The notes below the pieces were generated by a model. That model saw only the letters and a list, made by a program, of their open reading frames with translations. It was not told the DNA's origin and ran no database searches. Position numbers and translations under genes: made by a program. A stretch of DNA of 64,000 bases, from contig NZ_AMSD01000001.1 of assembly GCF_000478685.1 (NCBI RefSeq), positions 248,001 to 312,000 of the forward strand, in the 5' to 3' direction. This document shows positions 10,642-21,457 of this stretch, piece after piece. The first letter of the stretch is position 1; every line of letters begins with the position of its first letter. The DNA is from Candidatus Photodesmus katoptron Akat1 (GTDB taxonomy: Bacteria > Pseudomonadota > Gammaproteobacteria > Enterobacterales > Vibrionaceae).

Positions 10642-10674
10642 TAAAAGCAAAAAGCCTAGGACAAAGCTAGGCTT
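10642..10674 (-). terminator. Rho-independent terminator of rplM-rpsI
   Basis: The stem AAGCCTAG / CTAGGCTT (10652-10659 and 10667-10674) has a 7-base loop. On the minus strand it is followed by TTTTTGCTTTT. It lies ~80 bases after the rpsI stop and before petA, and separates the ribosomal from the respiratory operon. Confidence 0.88.
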
Positions 10675-10753
10675 AAAACAATAAAAATCCATACTGATTA
10701 GATTATAAAACTAAATTCAGCAACGCTAAATAGTTACTTTGAACTAGACAAGA

Positions 10754-11149
10754 TTAACGCTTAGAAAACTGTGGACGACGACGAGCTTTCCGAAAACCAA
10801 CTTTCTTACGTTCAACACAACGAGCATCTCGAGTAACATAACCTGCTGAACGCAAAACAGGCCTCAAAGACGCATCATATTCCATTAAAGCACGAGCAAT
10901 GGCATGACGGATAGCACCTGCTTGACCAGAAATTCCACCACCTTTAACAGTAATATATAAATCTAGTTTTCCAATCAATTCAACTAACTCTAAAGCTTGT
11001 TTTACAACCATAGAAGAAGTTGGACGACCAAAGTAAATATCCAGCCTCCGTTTATTAACTAAAATATCGCCAGTGCCGGGTTTAATAAAAACACGAGCAG
11101 AAGAAGTCTTACGACGACCAGTGCCATAGTATTGATTATATGATGCCAT
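10754..11149 (-). CDS. rpsI: 30S ribosomal protein S9
   Basis: Small-subunit protein whose C-terminal tail reaches the P-site tRNA. The 131-residue protein has the family blocks [35 protein letters not shown] and the basic end RRRPQFSKR, with the conserved terminal SKR. It follows rplM by 17 bases in the usual rplM-rpsI operon. A clear terminator follows it. Confidence 0.98.
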   Translation of the reverse strand: MASYNQYYGTGRRKTSSARVFIKPGTGDILVNKRRLDIYFGRPTSSMVVKQALELVELIGKLDLYITVKGGGISGQAGAIRHAIARALMEYDASLRPVLRSAGYVTRDARCVERKKVGFRKARRRPQFSKR

Positions 11150-11166
11150 CTTTTACAATTCCAAAT

Positions 11167-11595
11167 TTAAATTTCTAGTACTATTGGTTGTTGGGCAGTA
11201 TGATTATGTTCAGCACCAACAAATACCTTCATCTTACGATACATTGCACGCCCAAGAGGACCATGTGGTAACATACCCCTAACAGCTAATTCCAACACCA
11301 TATTAGGTTTCATATTAATTAATTCTGAAAAAGTAATGGATCTTAAACCACCTGGAAATCCAGAATGACGATGATAAATTTTACCTTTAGCTTTATCACC
11401 AGTAACATTAATCTTTCCTGAATTAATAACAATGATATAATCACCAGAATCAACGTGAGGAGTATACTCAACCTTATGTTTACCACGAAGAACAGAGGCG
11501 ATTCTACTTGCTATACGGCCAAGAGTTTTTTCTTTAGCGTCCACAAGATACCAAACACGCTTTATGTTCTCAGGCTTAACAACGAAAGTTTTCAT
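11167..11595 (-). CDS. rplM: 50S ribosomal protein L13
   Basis: Early-assembly large-subunit protein. The 142-residue length equals the E. coli protein. Blocks seen are [38 protein letters not shown] and [13 protein letters not shown]. It is the first gene of the rplM-rpsI operon. A sigma-70-type promoter ends only about 20 bases upstream of the ATG, so there is no room for a long autoregulatory leader. Confidence 0.98.
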   Translation of the reverse strand: MKTFVVKPENIKRVWYLVDAKEKTLGRIASRIASVLRGKHKVEYTPHVDSGDYIIVINSGKINVTGDKAKGKIYHRHSGFPGGLRSITFSELINMKPNMVLELAVRGMLPHGPLGRAMYRKMKVFVGAEHNHTAQQPIVLEI

Positions 11596-11618
11596 ACCAA
11601 CTAAATTACCTATTAAAA

Positions 11619-11646
11619 TTTATAACTTGAGAAATGAATTTGACAA
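11619..11646 (-). promoter_or_regulatory. Sigma-70 promoter of rplM-rpsI
   Basis: On the minus strand TTGTCA (11646-11641) and TATAAA (11624-11619) are separated by 16 bases. The predicted start of transcription is about 17 bases before the rplM ATG. Placement just upstream of a highly expressed operon supports it. Confidence 0.65.
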
Positions 11647-11855
11647 CAATTCGTAACATTTTTGATTAAAACAGAACTACCTCAATACCTTAAGCATATA
11701 TGAATGAAATAATAATCCCAAACTATCTAGACTATAAAATTTTTTTCAAACATTATAATTAACCTAAAATATACAAGCCTGGAGTATAGAAGAAAACAGA
11801 AAGAAAAAACAGCTATTTTTTCAAAAATGCTATACATAAATTAGAAAAACCAAAC

Positions 11856-12995
11856 TTATTTGTAAAACAAATGTTTTCTGGATGAATAACGTTTGCTTTG
11901 CATCTCATTTAATCTGGAACAACAACGCTCAAACTCGAATTTAAGTTGACCCTCAGAATAAAGTAGCTCTAAAGGGACTTCAGCAGAAATAACTAATTTG
12001 ACACAGCATTCATAACATTGATCGACTAAAGCAATAAACCTACGAGCTACGTCGTCAAGAGTATGATTCATTTGTTTTACATTAGCAAGTAATACTGTAT
12101 GGTAGTTCATTGATATTTTAATATAATCATTTTGATTTCGATTACTTTGGCATAATTGCTCAAATGTTGCATACAATAGCCCTCCTGTTTCTCCAATAAT
12201 TTTTATATAGTGATTATTAATTTTTATTTTATTTTTTGGCGTTGTCTTGGCTATTTTAAGGTGTTTTTTATAGCATATAATCAGTTTTTTATTATTACTT
12301 TTAGTTAATGGATAATAGTATCTCTCTGCTTGCTTCGACATTAATAATCGATAATCGATATTATTACGAATATTTATTATAATGCAATTTTTTTCAATTA
12401 GATGAATCGCCGAAAGAAACTGCTCTCGATTGAATCCATTTCGATATAAATGATTTGGTTGAATGTTTGAAGTAATAACTAAAATAATACCACGATCAAA
12501 TAGCGCTTTTAACAAGACTGATAGAATCATTGCATCAGAGATATCTGAAACGACAAACTCATCTAAACAAATTACTTCTATTTCTAATTTCCACTTATCT
12601 GCTAATAACTCTAATGGATTTAAACCATTTAATGTTTTTAGTTCTTCATGAACTCGATTCATAAAACTATGAAAATGCAACCGGATTTTCTTTTTTATGG
12701 GCAAAATCTCATAAAAAGAATTCATTAAATATGTTTTGCCTCGACCAACTCCTCCCCATAAATAAACACCTTTTGGTTTATTCTTTTTAATTTTCTTTCT
12801 ACATAGTTTTTTAAAAAAACTTAAAAATTGAATAGAAGTTTCTATTCTAAAATACTCAATAACATCTAAGGATAAATTATCTAATATATCAATTATGTTT
12901 TCTTGAAAAGAATCTTTTTTAAAGCCTAATTTTAAAAAATCATTTTGATATTTTTCTTTAAGCATCATACAAGCTAAGTACCCTTTATCTTTCAC
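11856..12995 (-). CDS. zapE: Cell division protein ZapE (AFG1-like ATPase)
   Basis: ZapE is an ATPase that associates with the Z-ring under stress and low oxygen. Walker A is GGVGRGKT (residues 81-88), Walker B ICLDEF, with VITSNI as sensor 1. The C-terminal blocks ARRFIALVDQCYE, LKFEFERCCSRL and NEMQS are typical. The 379 residues compare with 375 in E. coli. A second possible start is the Met at residue 11. In related genomes zapE also lies between degQ/S and rplM. Confidence 0.94.
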   Translation of the reverse strand: MKDKGYLACMMLKEKYQNDFLKLGFKKDSFQENIIDILDNLSLDVIEYFRIETSIQFLSFFKKLCRKKIKKNKPKGVYLWGGVGRGKTYLMNSFYEILPIKKKIRLHFHSFMNRVHEELKTLNGLNPLELLADKWKLEIEVICLDEFVVSDISDAMILSVLLKALFDRGIILVITSNIQPNHLYRNGFNREQFLSAIHLIEKNCIIINIRNNIDYRLLMSKQAERYYYPLTKSNNKKLIICYKKHLKIAKTTPKNKIKINNHYIKIIGETGGLLYATFEQLCQSNRNQNDYIKISMNYHTVLLANVKQMNHTLDDVARRFIALVDQCYECCVKLVISAEVPLELLYSEGQLKFEFERCCSRLNEMQSKRYSSRKHLFYK

Positions 12996-13099
12996 TAGGC
13001 AAAGCCAAAGTATTCTCTTTATTAAATTTTAAAAGAATAGTATTATAAGATACCATCTTATCCCATAAATGAGTGTAATTATCAATAGGAATTGATCAG

Positions 13100-14461
13100 A
13101 TGAAAAAATCCTTTCTTACTCTAACTCTCTTGTTCTTTAGCCTAGCCAGTTTTCTCTTGTTACAAGACAGTGTCGCTTTACCTTTATCTATAGAAGGTAA
13201 GCAATTACCTAGTCTCGCACCAATGCTAAAGAAAGTCACTCCAGCAGTTGTTAGAATTTCTGTGGAAGGTACCCGTGTATCACATCAAAATCTACCTGAA
13301 CAATTTTATTTTTTCTTTGGCCCAAATTTTCCAACAAAAAAACTTCAGCGTCCATTTAGAGGATTAGGATCTGGTGTAATAATCAATGCTATTCAAGGCC
13401 ATATTGTAACTAATTACCATGTCATTGATGGTGCAGAAAAAATTCGAGTTAAACTGCATGATGGTAAAGAATATGATGCTAAACCGATTGGTGGTGATCA
13501 ATTATCTGATATTGCACTGTTAAAGCTTAAAAAAGCAAAAAATCTTACTCAAATTAAAATTTCTGATTCAGATGATCTTCGTGTTGGAGATTTTGCAGTT
13601 GCGATTGGTAACCCTTTCGGTTTAGGACAAACTGTTACTTCTGGTATTGTTTCTGCTCTAGGAAGAAGTGGGCTTAATACTGGAAATTTTGAAAATTTCA
13701 TCCAAACTGATGCAGCTATAAATACAGGTAACTCTGGAGGTGCTTTAGTTAATCTTAATGGTGAGCTTATCGGTATTAATACGGCTATTTTAGGTCCAAA
13801 TGGTGGTAATGTTGGAATTGGATTTGCAATTCCGTCAAACATGATGAAAAATCTCATTGAACAAATTAAAGAATTTGGTGAAGTTAAACGAGGGAAGCTA
13901 GGTATAGAAGGTGGAGAAGTCACTTCAGATTTAGCTGAAGCCCTAGGTTACGAATCCAGCAAAGGTGCTTTTGTTGCCCAAGTTCAACCTGATAGCGCTG
14001 CAGATAAAGCTGGATTAAAAGCAGGAGATATAATAGTAGAAATTAATAGAAAACAAATTAACAACTTTGGAGAACTAAGAGCAAAGATAGCTACTGTTGG
14101 ACCTGGTAAAAAGGTCACTTTAGGTATTATTAGGAATGGAAAGTTTAAACAATTTAATGTGACATTATCTGAAGAATCACTTAATAAAACTTCTGCTGGT
14201 AACCTGCATGAAGGATTAACTGGAGCAGAATTAGCTAATACTACTGAAAAAGATTTTATACAAGGAGTTAAAATCACTTCCGTTTCTCAAGGATCAAATG
14301 CAGAAGCATATCAGTTAAAACCAAATGACATCATTATAGCTGTAAATCGTAATAGAATTAAGAACCTTGCAGAATTTCGTTCAGTGATTGATAAAAAACC
14401 AAACATACTAGCACTTAACATCCAACGAGGTAATCGAAATCTTTACTTAGTAGTGAAATAA
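13100..14461 (+). CDS. degQ: Periplasmic serine protease DegQ (HtrA family)
   Basis: This periplasmic protease/chaperone degrades misfolded envelope proteins. A signal peptide (about residues 1-27) is followed by the trypsin-like domain with catalytic His107 (TNYHVID), Asp137 (SDIALLKL) and Ser212 (GNSGGAL), then two PDZ domains (about 250-345 and 365-453). Two PDZ domains exclude DegS. DegQ rather than DegP is chosen from the short Q-linker and the genome context. The start has TAGGAATTG about 10 bases upstream. It converges on the dead BCCT gene. Confidence 0.93.
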   Translation: MKKSFLTLTLLFFSLASFLLLQDSVALPLSIEGKQLPSLAPMLKKVTPAVVRISVEGTRVSHQNLPEQFYFFFGPNFPTKKLQRPFRGLGSGVIINAIQGHIVTNYHVIDGAEKIRVKLHDGKEYDAKPIGGDQLSDIALLKLKKAKNLTQIKISDSDDLRVGDFAVAIGNPFGLGQTVTSGIVSALGRSGLNTGNFENFIQTDAAINTGNSGGALVNLNGELIGINTAILGPNGGNVGIGFAIPSNMMKNLIEQIKEFGEVKRGKLGIEGGEVTSDLAEALGYESSKGAFVAQVQPDSAADKAGLKAGDIIVEINRKQINNFGELRAKIATVGPGKKVTLGIIRNGKFKQFNVTLSEESLNKTSAGNLHEGLTGAELANTTEKDFIQGVKITSVSQGSNAEAYQLKPNDIIIAVNRNRIKNLAEFRSVIDKKPNILALNIQRGNRNLYLVVK

Positions 14462-14548
14462 AAAAATTATTATAACTAAAAAAATGACTTCATAATTAAT
14501 CATGCATGCATGTATGGATTGAACTGCTTTGAACTGTTAGAAACTAAA

Positions 14549-16158
14549 CTACAGGATATATGTAGGTTTAGGATATAGTTTTTTATTTTTTTGTTCAGTT
14601 TTTATTGCCATAACTAAACTTATACACATTATTAACAGCATACAATTAAATGGCAAAGCAGTTGAAATTGCTCCGGCTTGCAGTGCATGAACTGCTTTAT
14701 TTCCACCAATCCATAGCAAGATCATAGCAATGGTTCCTTCTAAAAAAGTCCAAAACACCTTCTGTCGAATTGGAACATGAACCTTTCCACCTGATGTAAT
14801 ACTATCTATTACTAAAGAACTGGAATCAAGAGAAGTAATAAAAAAAACTAATATTAATACAATTGTCATACTTGATAATACTGTTCCAAATGGAAGAGAA
14901 TCAAGCAATTCAAACATGGCAAGTGATGCATTTGATAAAACGGTTTTGCCAAGTATACCAATATCACTTTGTAATTGATTAATTGCTATTCCACCAAATA
15001 CAGAAATCCAAATTAATGTTACGGAACTTGGTATAAGAAGTACTGAAATAATTAATTGACGAATTGTTCTCCCTTTAGATATACGAGCAATAAAAGTACC
15101 TACAAATGGAGACCAAGATATCCACCAAGCCCAATAAGGTATAGTCCAATGTTGTAACCAAGTCTCATCTGAACGCCCATATACCTTGCTCAAAGGAATA
15201 ATATTGGTAATATAGGATATCAATGTTTCTGGAATAGATACTAACGATACAATATAAACCATTAAAGCAACAAAAACTAAAAGAATAAAAGCAATTATTA
15301 TATTGATATTACTGATAATTCTGACACCAGATTTAATTCCAAATACTACAGAAATAATGGCTAAAAAAGTCATAATAATAACTGAAAAAGCTTGCAGTTC
15401 TATATTAATTCTCAGATTAAAAATATGATTAATACCACTTGCCGTTTGCTGTGCAGCTAAACCTAATGAAGTTGCTAAACCGAAAATGGTTGCAAGTGTT
15501 GCAAGGATATCAATAAGATGACCTATCCAACCCCAAGTTTTATCACCTAGCAATGGATAAAATACTGAGCGGATAGCTAGTGGAAAACCTTTGTTATAAG
15601 TAAAAAAGGCTAAAGAAAGGGAAACAACAGCATAAATAGACCAAGGATGTAATCCCCAATGGTACATCGTTGCTCCTAATGCAAGATGAGCAGCCTCATC
15701 TGAATTAGCAGTAACATTGAGAGGAGTTTCATACCAACCAATAAAATGGGCAACAGGTTCTGCAACACCCCAAAACATTAAACCAACACCTGTACCAGCT
15801 GCAAATAACATTGATAACCAAGAAAAAAAGAATAATCTGAGGTTACGTTTTTACCACCTAGACGAATCTTACTATATGGGCTTAAAATTAGAATGAAGCA
15901 AAATATAACACAAACATTAGTTGAGGAAACAAATAACCAATCAAAGGTCTCAACAATATATTGTCTTAAGTTAAGTAATGCAGTTTGAATGGAATTAGTT
16001 TCAAACGACAATGTCAGCAATAAAAATAAAACAATTAAAGCAAAACTAACAATAAATACAGGACCATGAATATCAAATCCCCATTTTTTTATATTATCCT
16101 GACCTACAGTGTAATTAGCATTATCAATGCTATATTTATCGGTAATTTTTTTTCTCTT
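14549..16158 (-). pseudogene. BCCT-family betaine/choline/carnitine transporter, broken
   Basis: Remains of a sodium- or proton-coupled osmolyte transporter. The BCCT signature is clear: LFAAGTGVGLMFWGVAEP, YHWGLHPWSIYA and WTIPYWAWWISWSPFVGTFIARISKGR. The frame breaks at the seven-base run 15823-15829: GGKNVTSDYSFF is in one frame and SWLSMLFAAGTG in another, and an eight-base run would join them. Upstream the N-terminal part (KYSIDNANYTVGQDN, KKWGFDIHGPVF) is readable back to 16158 but has no ATG, GTG or TTG start after the in-frame stop at 16159-16161. With both a missing start and a frameshift I call it a pseudogene. The substrate cannot be assigned. Confidence 0.88.
15823..15829 (-). other. 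Homopolymer run at the BCCT frameshift
   Basis: The run is seven A on the plus strand (seven U in the gene's RNA). Eight would read YSFFSWLSMLFAAG, the family consensus for this helix. The break is seen directly; its cause is not. Confidence 0.8.
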
Positions 16159-16321
16159 TCAATTAAATAGATTTTTAAAAAATGAAAGCCATACTGAAAT
16201 CTAAAAGTAGAAGTATATCTTTAAGGTTAGAAAAAAAATGTAGAAAATAAAAACAGGCTAGCCTTTATTTTATCGTATAACTGAAATCATCGACGCCTAA
16301 TTTTATTTCTTTTTAAATCTA

Positions 16322-16600
16322 CTAGATACGGATAAAGTCCATATGCTCAATTTTTGGCTTAAATGGATGATGTTGAATATCTTTCAACCTAACCTTGATA
16401 TTCTCACTACCAATTGCTAGGATAATTGAAATATGAAAACTGAACTTATCTATTTGATTAATAACATCACTATGTATTAGTGCAATAGAAACTGGTGGAA
16501 ACTCACTTCCATAAATAACTGCTGGAAACTGACCAGATTGACGCAAACGCCTACTAGCACTTTTACCAAGCTCAGCACGGACTACTCCTTCTAATTTCAT
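16322..16600 (-). CDS. rplY: 50S ribosomal protein L25
   Basis: 5S-rRNA-binding ribosomal protein, in the short form without the CTC extension. The 92 residues compare with 94 in E. coli. Blocks seen are GKSASRRLRQSGQFPAVIYG and the C-terminal IQHHPFKPKIEHMDFIRI. It is transcribed alone. The region upstream is shared with the divergent kinase-like gene. Confidence 0.95.
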   Translation of the reverse strand: MKLEGVVRAELGKSASRRLRQSGQFPAVIYGSEFPPVSIALIHSDVINQIDKFSFHISIILAIGSENIKVRLKDIQHHPFKPKIEHMDFIRI

Positions 16601-16918
16601 AAGTCTTTTACATTCTCCAATTTAAAATTTAAATAAAAGCAAATAAATTTTCGCATTTAGAAATTCAATCCAATAGATTTAAAAAACATTAAAACACGAA
16701 TAGATACGTGAATAAGTAACTTATAATGAATTCCAGGATAGTAACATTAGCTATTTAATTGAGCAATAATTTTTTATAAAATTTCACTTCGGGTAATTAA
16801 CTTTATTTCTATAGAAAATAGAAACCTAAATATCAGAAATATAAACTGAATTAATTTCAAGTTAAAAAAATAGAAGTACATTTTATTAGAATAGCTTTAC
16901 TAAAAAATAAAGAGTCTT
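16601..16918 (+). other. 318-base intergenic region between rplY and the kinase-like gene
   Basis: It lies between divergent genes and must hold both promoters, but I cannot pick convincing -35/-10 pairs in this AT-rich DNA. One short weak inverted repeat (TTTCTA / TAGAAA near 16807-16826) is visible. No coding remnant is recognised. Confidence 0.5.
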
Positions 16919-17785
16919 ATGTCAAAGATATTATGGAAAAAAGCATGTCAGCTTAATAGTTCTTTATTGACGATAAAGAGATTATTCAAAAAATCTCCAA
17001 GTTACGTGCAAATTCTTTCTGAAGGATTAACAAACTATTGTTACAAAGTAGTCTTTTCTAACGGCAATAAGTATGTCTGGAGATTTAAGATACCTGCTGT
17101 TAAAAAAGCATTTCTAATTTCTCAATTTCAAGAGTTCCAAGTACTTTCTTTCATTCAATCTACCTTAATTGCTCCTAAGCCAATTATTGTTAATAGTCAA
17201 GGCATCCTTGTTGATTGGATTGAAGGAGATTCATTAAGAGTTATTAAAACAAGTTTTAATTCCGTTCTTAAAATCATTGTTAAAATACATGAATTAAATA
17301 TAGATAATATTCATATTCCTAGATTTAATTTCATAGAAAAAGTGGATCACTATTGGTCACAAATTAGAAATGAATTGAAAACTCATAAATATCAAAAATT
17401 ATATAATCACTGGAGAAATATACCTAATTTACCTAGCATTAATAATACATTATGTCACTTTGACCTAACAACATATAATATGGTGAATACAATATTAGGA
17501 AATAAAGTGATTGATTGGGAATATGCTACAATAAGCGATCCTCGTTTAGATTTAGCATTAAGTATTAATGCAGCTAATGAAGAAGTTTTTAAATCTGTAT
17601 CCTATTATTGCAAACTTCGTAAAATCGTAAAAACAAATGATTGGATTGCAGGTGTTTTACTATGGAAGCCAAGAGCAATCATGATGGTAATGTTATGGTA
17701 CTTACTCAATTATCAAATATGGAATAACCTAAAACACCTATCCGAGGCAGAAAAACTTAAAGATTATTTAATAGATTATTACTAA
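16919..17785 (+). CDS. Thiamine kinase-like / APH-family phosphotransferase
   Basis: This is a small-molecule kinase of the aminoglycoside phosphotransferase/choline kinase fold. The catalytic loop CHFDLTTYN gives His180, Asp182 and Asn187; the metal-binding Asp199 follows in VIDWEYA. LTNYCYKV is the nucleotide-binding loop. The family includes thiamine kinase (ThiK), phosphorylating thiamine to thiamine monophosphate, which is the usual annotation in Vibrio relatives. Choline or another alcohol is possible. The neighbour radA is not functionally related. The kinase fold is certain; the substrate is not. Confidence 0.75.
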   Translation: MSKILWKKACQLNSSLLTIKRLFKKSPSYVQILSEGLTNYCYKVVFSNGNKYVWRFKIPAVKKAFLISQFQEFQVLSFIQSTLIAPKPIIVNSQGILVDWIEGDSLRVIKTSFNSVLKIIVKIHELNIDNIHIPRFNFIEKVDHYWSQIRNELKTHKYQKLYNHWRNIPNLPSINNTLCHFDLTTYNMVNTILGNKVIDWEYATISDPRLDLALSINAANEEVFKSVSYYCKLRKIVKTNDWIAGVLLWKPRAIMMVMLWYLLNYQIWNNLKHLSEAEKLKDYLIDYY

Positions 17786-17870
17786 TATCTAACATATATG
17801 CACTATATCATAATCAATTGCAATACTTCTTAATTCATTAATAGAAACAAAAAAATATAATTAGTATACT

Positions 17871-19235
17871 ATGAAGAAAATAAAACTTTCCTATATCTGT
17901 AGTGATTGTGGTACAAATTTCCCTCGATGGCATGGACATTGTAACATTTGCGGAATGTGGAATACTATAAGTGAAATCAAATTAGCAAAACCTTCTAATC
18001 ATAGTAAACAAAAATCATCCAGTAAAACTGAAAATAAAATACAAATATTATCAGATATTAATTTGCATAAACTCCCTCGTCTTAAAAGCGGTTTTAAAGA
18101 GCTTGACAGAGTTTTAGGTGGTGGGATTGTTCCAGGGGCTACTATTCTAATTGGCGGAAATCCCGGGACGGGCAAATCTACCCTATTACTTCAAATGATA
18201 TCCATGCTATCAGAAAAAACAACAGCTTTATATGTCACTGGAGAAGAATCTCTCCAACAGATTGCTATGCGTGCATCTCGATTAAAACTCCATAAAAAAC
18301 ACCTAAAAATGTTATCTGAAACCAATATTACTAAAATTTGCGAAATTGCTAAAAAAGAGCAACTTCAAGTGATGATTATAGATTCAATTCAAGTTATGCG
18401 TATTACTGAATTACAATCGTCTCCTGGAAGCATAACTCAAGTACGTGAATCAGCAATGGCACTAACCCATTATGCAAAACAAAACAATGTCACAGTATTT
18501 ATCGTAGGACATGTGACAAAAGATGGAACTTTAGCTGGTCCAAAAATACTTGAACATATTGTGGATTGTTCTATATTGCTGGACAGTAGTGCTGATAGTC
18601 GCTTTAGAATGCTTCGTAGTAAAAAAAATCGCTTTGGAGCAATTAATGAACTTGGTGTTTTTTCTATGACAAGCTACGGATTACAGGAAGTACATAATCC
18701 TTCTGCAATTTTTTTATCTAAAGAGAAAGAAGATATTCCTGGCAGTTCAATTATGGTCCTTTGGGAAGGAACTCGTCCACTACTTATTGAAGTTCAAGCT
18801 TTGGTTAACCGAGCACAAGCCAATAATCCTAGACGAATTTCAGTTGGTTTAGAACAAAATCGATTATCGTTATTGCTAACAATTTTACATAAACATGCCG
18901 ACCTAGAAATTATTAATCAAGATGTATTTGTTAATGTAGTAGGTGGTGTGAAGATAACAGAAACTAGTGCAGATCTAGCTATTTTAATAGCCTTACTTTC
19001 TAGCTTCAAAAATAAATCGCTCCCAAAAGATACAATAATATTTGGTGAAGTAGGTCTTGCAGGAGAAATTCGTCCAGTACCTAGTGGACAAGAACGTTTA
19101 AAGGAAGCATCTAAACATGGCTTTAAAAAAGCAATTATTCCTTCAGCTAATGTTCAAAAAAACACAACATATAGTTTAAAAACCTACAGCGTTAAAAAAT
19201 TATCAGAAGCAATTAAGATTATTGATAAATTATAA
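17871..19235 (+). CDS. radA: DNA repair protein RadA
   Basis: RadA is a RecA-related branch-migration ATPase that helps process recombination intermediates. The N-terminal zinc finger has Cys10, Cys13, Cys24 and Cys27. Walker A is GGNPGTGKST (95-104), the RadA-specific motif KNRFG is near residue 253, and the C-terminal Lon-like domain includes VGGVKITETSADLAIL. The 454 residues are full length. TATAAT lies only 10 bases before the ATG and no Shine-Dalgarno sequence is evident. serB, its usual upstream partner, is not here. Confidence 0.96.
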   Translation: MKKIKLSYICSDCGTNFPRWHGHCNICGMWNTISEIKLAKPSNHSKQKSSSKTENKIQILSDINLHKLPRLKSGFKELDRVLGGGIVPGATILIGGNPGTGKSTLLLQMISMLSEKTTALYVTGEESLQQIAMRASRLKLHKKHLKMLSETNITKICEIAKKEQLQVMIIDSIQVMRITELQSSPGSITQVRESAMALTHYAKQNNVTVFIVGHVTKDGTLAGPKILEHIVDCSILLDSSADSRFRMLRSKKNRFGAINELGVFSMTSYGLQEVHNPSAIFLSKEKEDIPGSSIMVLWEGTRPLLIEVQALVNRAQANNPRRISVGLEQNRLSLLLTILHKHADLEIINQDVFVNVVGGVKITETSADLAILIALLSSFKNKSLPKDTIIFGEVGLAGEIRPVPSGQERLKEASKHGFKKAIIPSANVQKNTTYSLKTYSVKKLSEAIKIIDKL

Positions 19236-19309
19236 TGAAATATAAATTAATATGTTTATATATTATCTGAGAATATTACGTTGATAAAGCTATTAGTTCT
19301 AAAAGACTA

Positions 19310-19318
19310 TGATATAAT
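19310..19318 (+). promoter_or_regulatory. Extended -10 promoter of fusA2
   Basis: TGATATAAT is a perfect extended -10 element (TGnTATAAT). The -35 at the right distance is poor, as is common with extended -10 promoters. It lies 40 bases before the fusA2 ATG. Confidence 0.6.
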
Positions 19319-19358
19319 CCTCGTGTGATTTTATTTTATAATAAACAGAGTATATACA

Positions 19359-21446
19359 ATGGCAGATTTATCAAAATACAGAAACATTGGTATTTTCGCT
19401 CACGTTGATGCAGGGAAAACTACTACTACGGAGCGTATCTTAAAGCTAACGGGTCAAATCCATAAAACTGGAGAAGTTCATGATGGAGAATCAACTACTG
19501 ATTTTATGGAACAAGAAGCAGAACGTGGTATTACTATTCAGTCTGCAGCTGTTAGCTGTTTCTGGAATAACCATCGTCTGAATATTATTGACACTCCTGG
19601 ACATGTAGATTTTACCGTAGAAGTATATCGTTCTCTGAAAGTCCTCGACGGAGGTATTGGTGTATTTTGTGGATCTGGTGGTGTGGAGCCTCAGTCGGAA
19701 ACTAATTGGCGTTATGCAAATGAATCCAATGTTGCTCGTCTAATTTTTATTAATAAATTAGATCGTATTGGTGCTAATTTTTTCAATGTTGTAAAACAAA
19801 TAAAAAGCCTACTAGGTGCTAATCCATTAGTCATGACAGTCCCAATTGGTCAAGAAAATCAGTTTATTGGCGTGGTGGATATATTAAATCTTAAGGCATA
19901 TGTTTGGGATGAAACAGATTTTCCTGAAAATTATGAAATTCAAGATATTCCATCAGATATGCTTGAAAGCATTACAATTTATCGAAAAGAACTAATTGAA
20001 ACAGCTGTTGAACAAGATGATTATCTAATGGAATCTTATATGGAAGGCGAAGAGATTTCTATTGAAAATATTAAAACTTGTATCCGAAAAGGTACGAAAA
20101 ACTTAGAATTTTTCCCCACTTTTTGCGGTTCCGCATTTAAAAATAAGGGTATGCAACTAATTCTAGATGCAATTGTAGATTATCTTCCTTCTCCAACAGA
20201 AGTAAATCCTCAACCTTTAATAAATCCCGAAACAGGAAAACCAACTGGAGAAATGGCTACAGTATCTGAAGATAATCCTTTTCGTGCCCTAGCATTTAAA
20301 ATTATGGATGACCGTTTCGGTAGCTTGACATTTATCCGCATCTATTCAGGTTGTCTAAATAAAGGAGATACTATTCTCAATAGCACAACCAATAAAACAG
20401 AACGTGTTGGTCGAATGGTTGAAATGCAGGCCAATGAACGCAATGAGCTGACTAATGCCCAAGCTGGTGATATTATTGCTATTGTAGGTATGAAAAATGT
20501 GCAAACCGGTCATACTTTATGTGATGTTAAAAACAAATGCACACTTGAGCCAATGATCTTCCCAAGTCCAGTCATTTCAATTGCTGTATCCCCAAAAAAT
20601 AAAGGAGGTTCCGAAAAAATGGCTGTTGCACTTAATAAAATGATTGCAGAAGATCCATCTTTTCAAGTTGAAACTGATAATGAAACAGGGGAAACTATCC
20701 TTAAAGGTATGGGAGAGCTACATCTAGACATTAAAATTGATATTCTAAAACGTACATATAATGTTGAACTAAATGTTGGTGCTCCTCAAGTTGCTTACCG
20801 GGAAACTATTACACAAACTGTCGAAGATAGTTATACACATAAAAAACAGTCTGGTGGTGCTGGTCAATTTGCTAAAATTGATTATCGCATAAAACCAGGT
20901 AAATTAAATTCTGGTTTTATATTCTCTTCAAAAGTCGTTGGTGGAAATGTCCCTAAAGAATTTTTACCTGCAGTAGAAAAAGGTTTTTTATCAATGATGA
21001 ATAATGGCATTTTAGCTGGTTTCCCAATATTAGATATTGAGATTGAACTATTTGATGGTGCTTTTCATTCGGTTGATTCATCAACCATTGCATTTGAAAT
21101 TGCTTCAAAAAATGCATTCAGACAATCTATGCCTAAAACAGATCCAAAACTCCTTGAACCAATAATGTACGTTGATGTGTTTACTCCAGGAGATCATATT
21201 GGTGATGTAATTGGTGATCTAAATCGTCGTCGCGGAATAATTAAAGATCAGCAATCGACTGCTACAGGAGTACGTATTAAAGCCAATGTACCTTTATCAG
21301 AGATGTTTGGTTATATTGGCCATTTACGTACCATGACATCTGGTCGTGGACAATTTTCTATGGAATTTAATCACTATACAAAATGTCCTGACAAAATTGC
21401 TGAAGATATAATCGCTACAAAAAAAGAGAAAAATAGCAAAAAATAA
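19359..21446 (+). CDS. fusA2: Elongation factor G, second type (FusA2)
   Basis: Translocation GTPase of the ribosome. G1 is AHVDAGKT (14-21), G3 DTPGH (78-82) and G4 NKLD (132-135). Domains II-V are all present (695 residues). The start [21 protein letters not shown] and the lone location, away from rpsL-rpsG-tuf, match the second EF-G of Vibrio and relatives rather than the str-operon copy. Its specific role (translocation versus recycling) is unknown here. It has its own promoter, and its 3' end converges on hemH. Confidence 0.88.
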   Translation: MADLSKYRNIGIFAHVDAGKTTTTERILKLTGQIHKTGEVHDGESTTDFMEQEAERGITIQSAAVSCFWNNHRLNIIDTPGHVDFTVEVYRSLKVLDGGIGVFCGSGGVEPQSETNWRYANESNVARLIFINKLDRIGANFFNVVKQIKSLLGANPLVMTVPIGQENQFIGVVDILNLKAYVWDETDFPENYEIQDIPSDMLESITIYRKELIETAVEQDDYLMESYMEGEEISIENIKTCIRKGTKNLEFFPTFCGSAFKNKGMQLILDAIVDYLPSPTEVNPQPLINPETGKPTGEMATVSEDNPFRALAFKIMDDRFGSLTFIRIYSGCLNKGDTILNSTTNKTERVGRMVEMQANERNELTNAQAGDIIAIVGMKNVQTGHTLCDVKNKCTLEPMIFPSPVISIAVSPKNKGGSEKMAVALNKMIAEDPSFQVETDNETGETILKGMGELHLDIKIDILKRTYNVELNVGAPQVAYRETITQTVEDSYTHKKQSGGAGQFAKIDYRIKPGKLNSGFIFSSKVVGGNVPKEFLPAVEKGFLSMMNNGILAGFPILDIEIELFDGAFHSVDSSTIAFEIASKNAFRQSMPKTDPKLLEPIMYVDVFTPGDHIGDVIGDLNRRRGIIKDQQSTATGVRIKANVPLSEMFGYIGHLRTMTSGRGQFSMEFNHYTKCPDKIAEDIIATKKEKNSKK

Positions 21447-21457
21447 GTAATATACTT

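Noticed and set aside
13549-13923. 124-codon open frame antisense to degQ
   Set aside because: It lies wholly inside degQ, has no recognisable protein features and is explained by the codon pattern of the sense gene. The same applies to the antisense frames at 13984-14277, 51589-52014 (aroK) and 59242-59691 (mfd).
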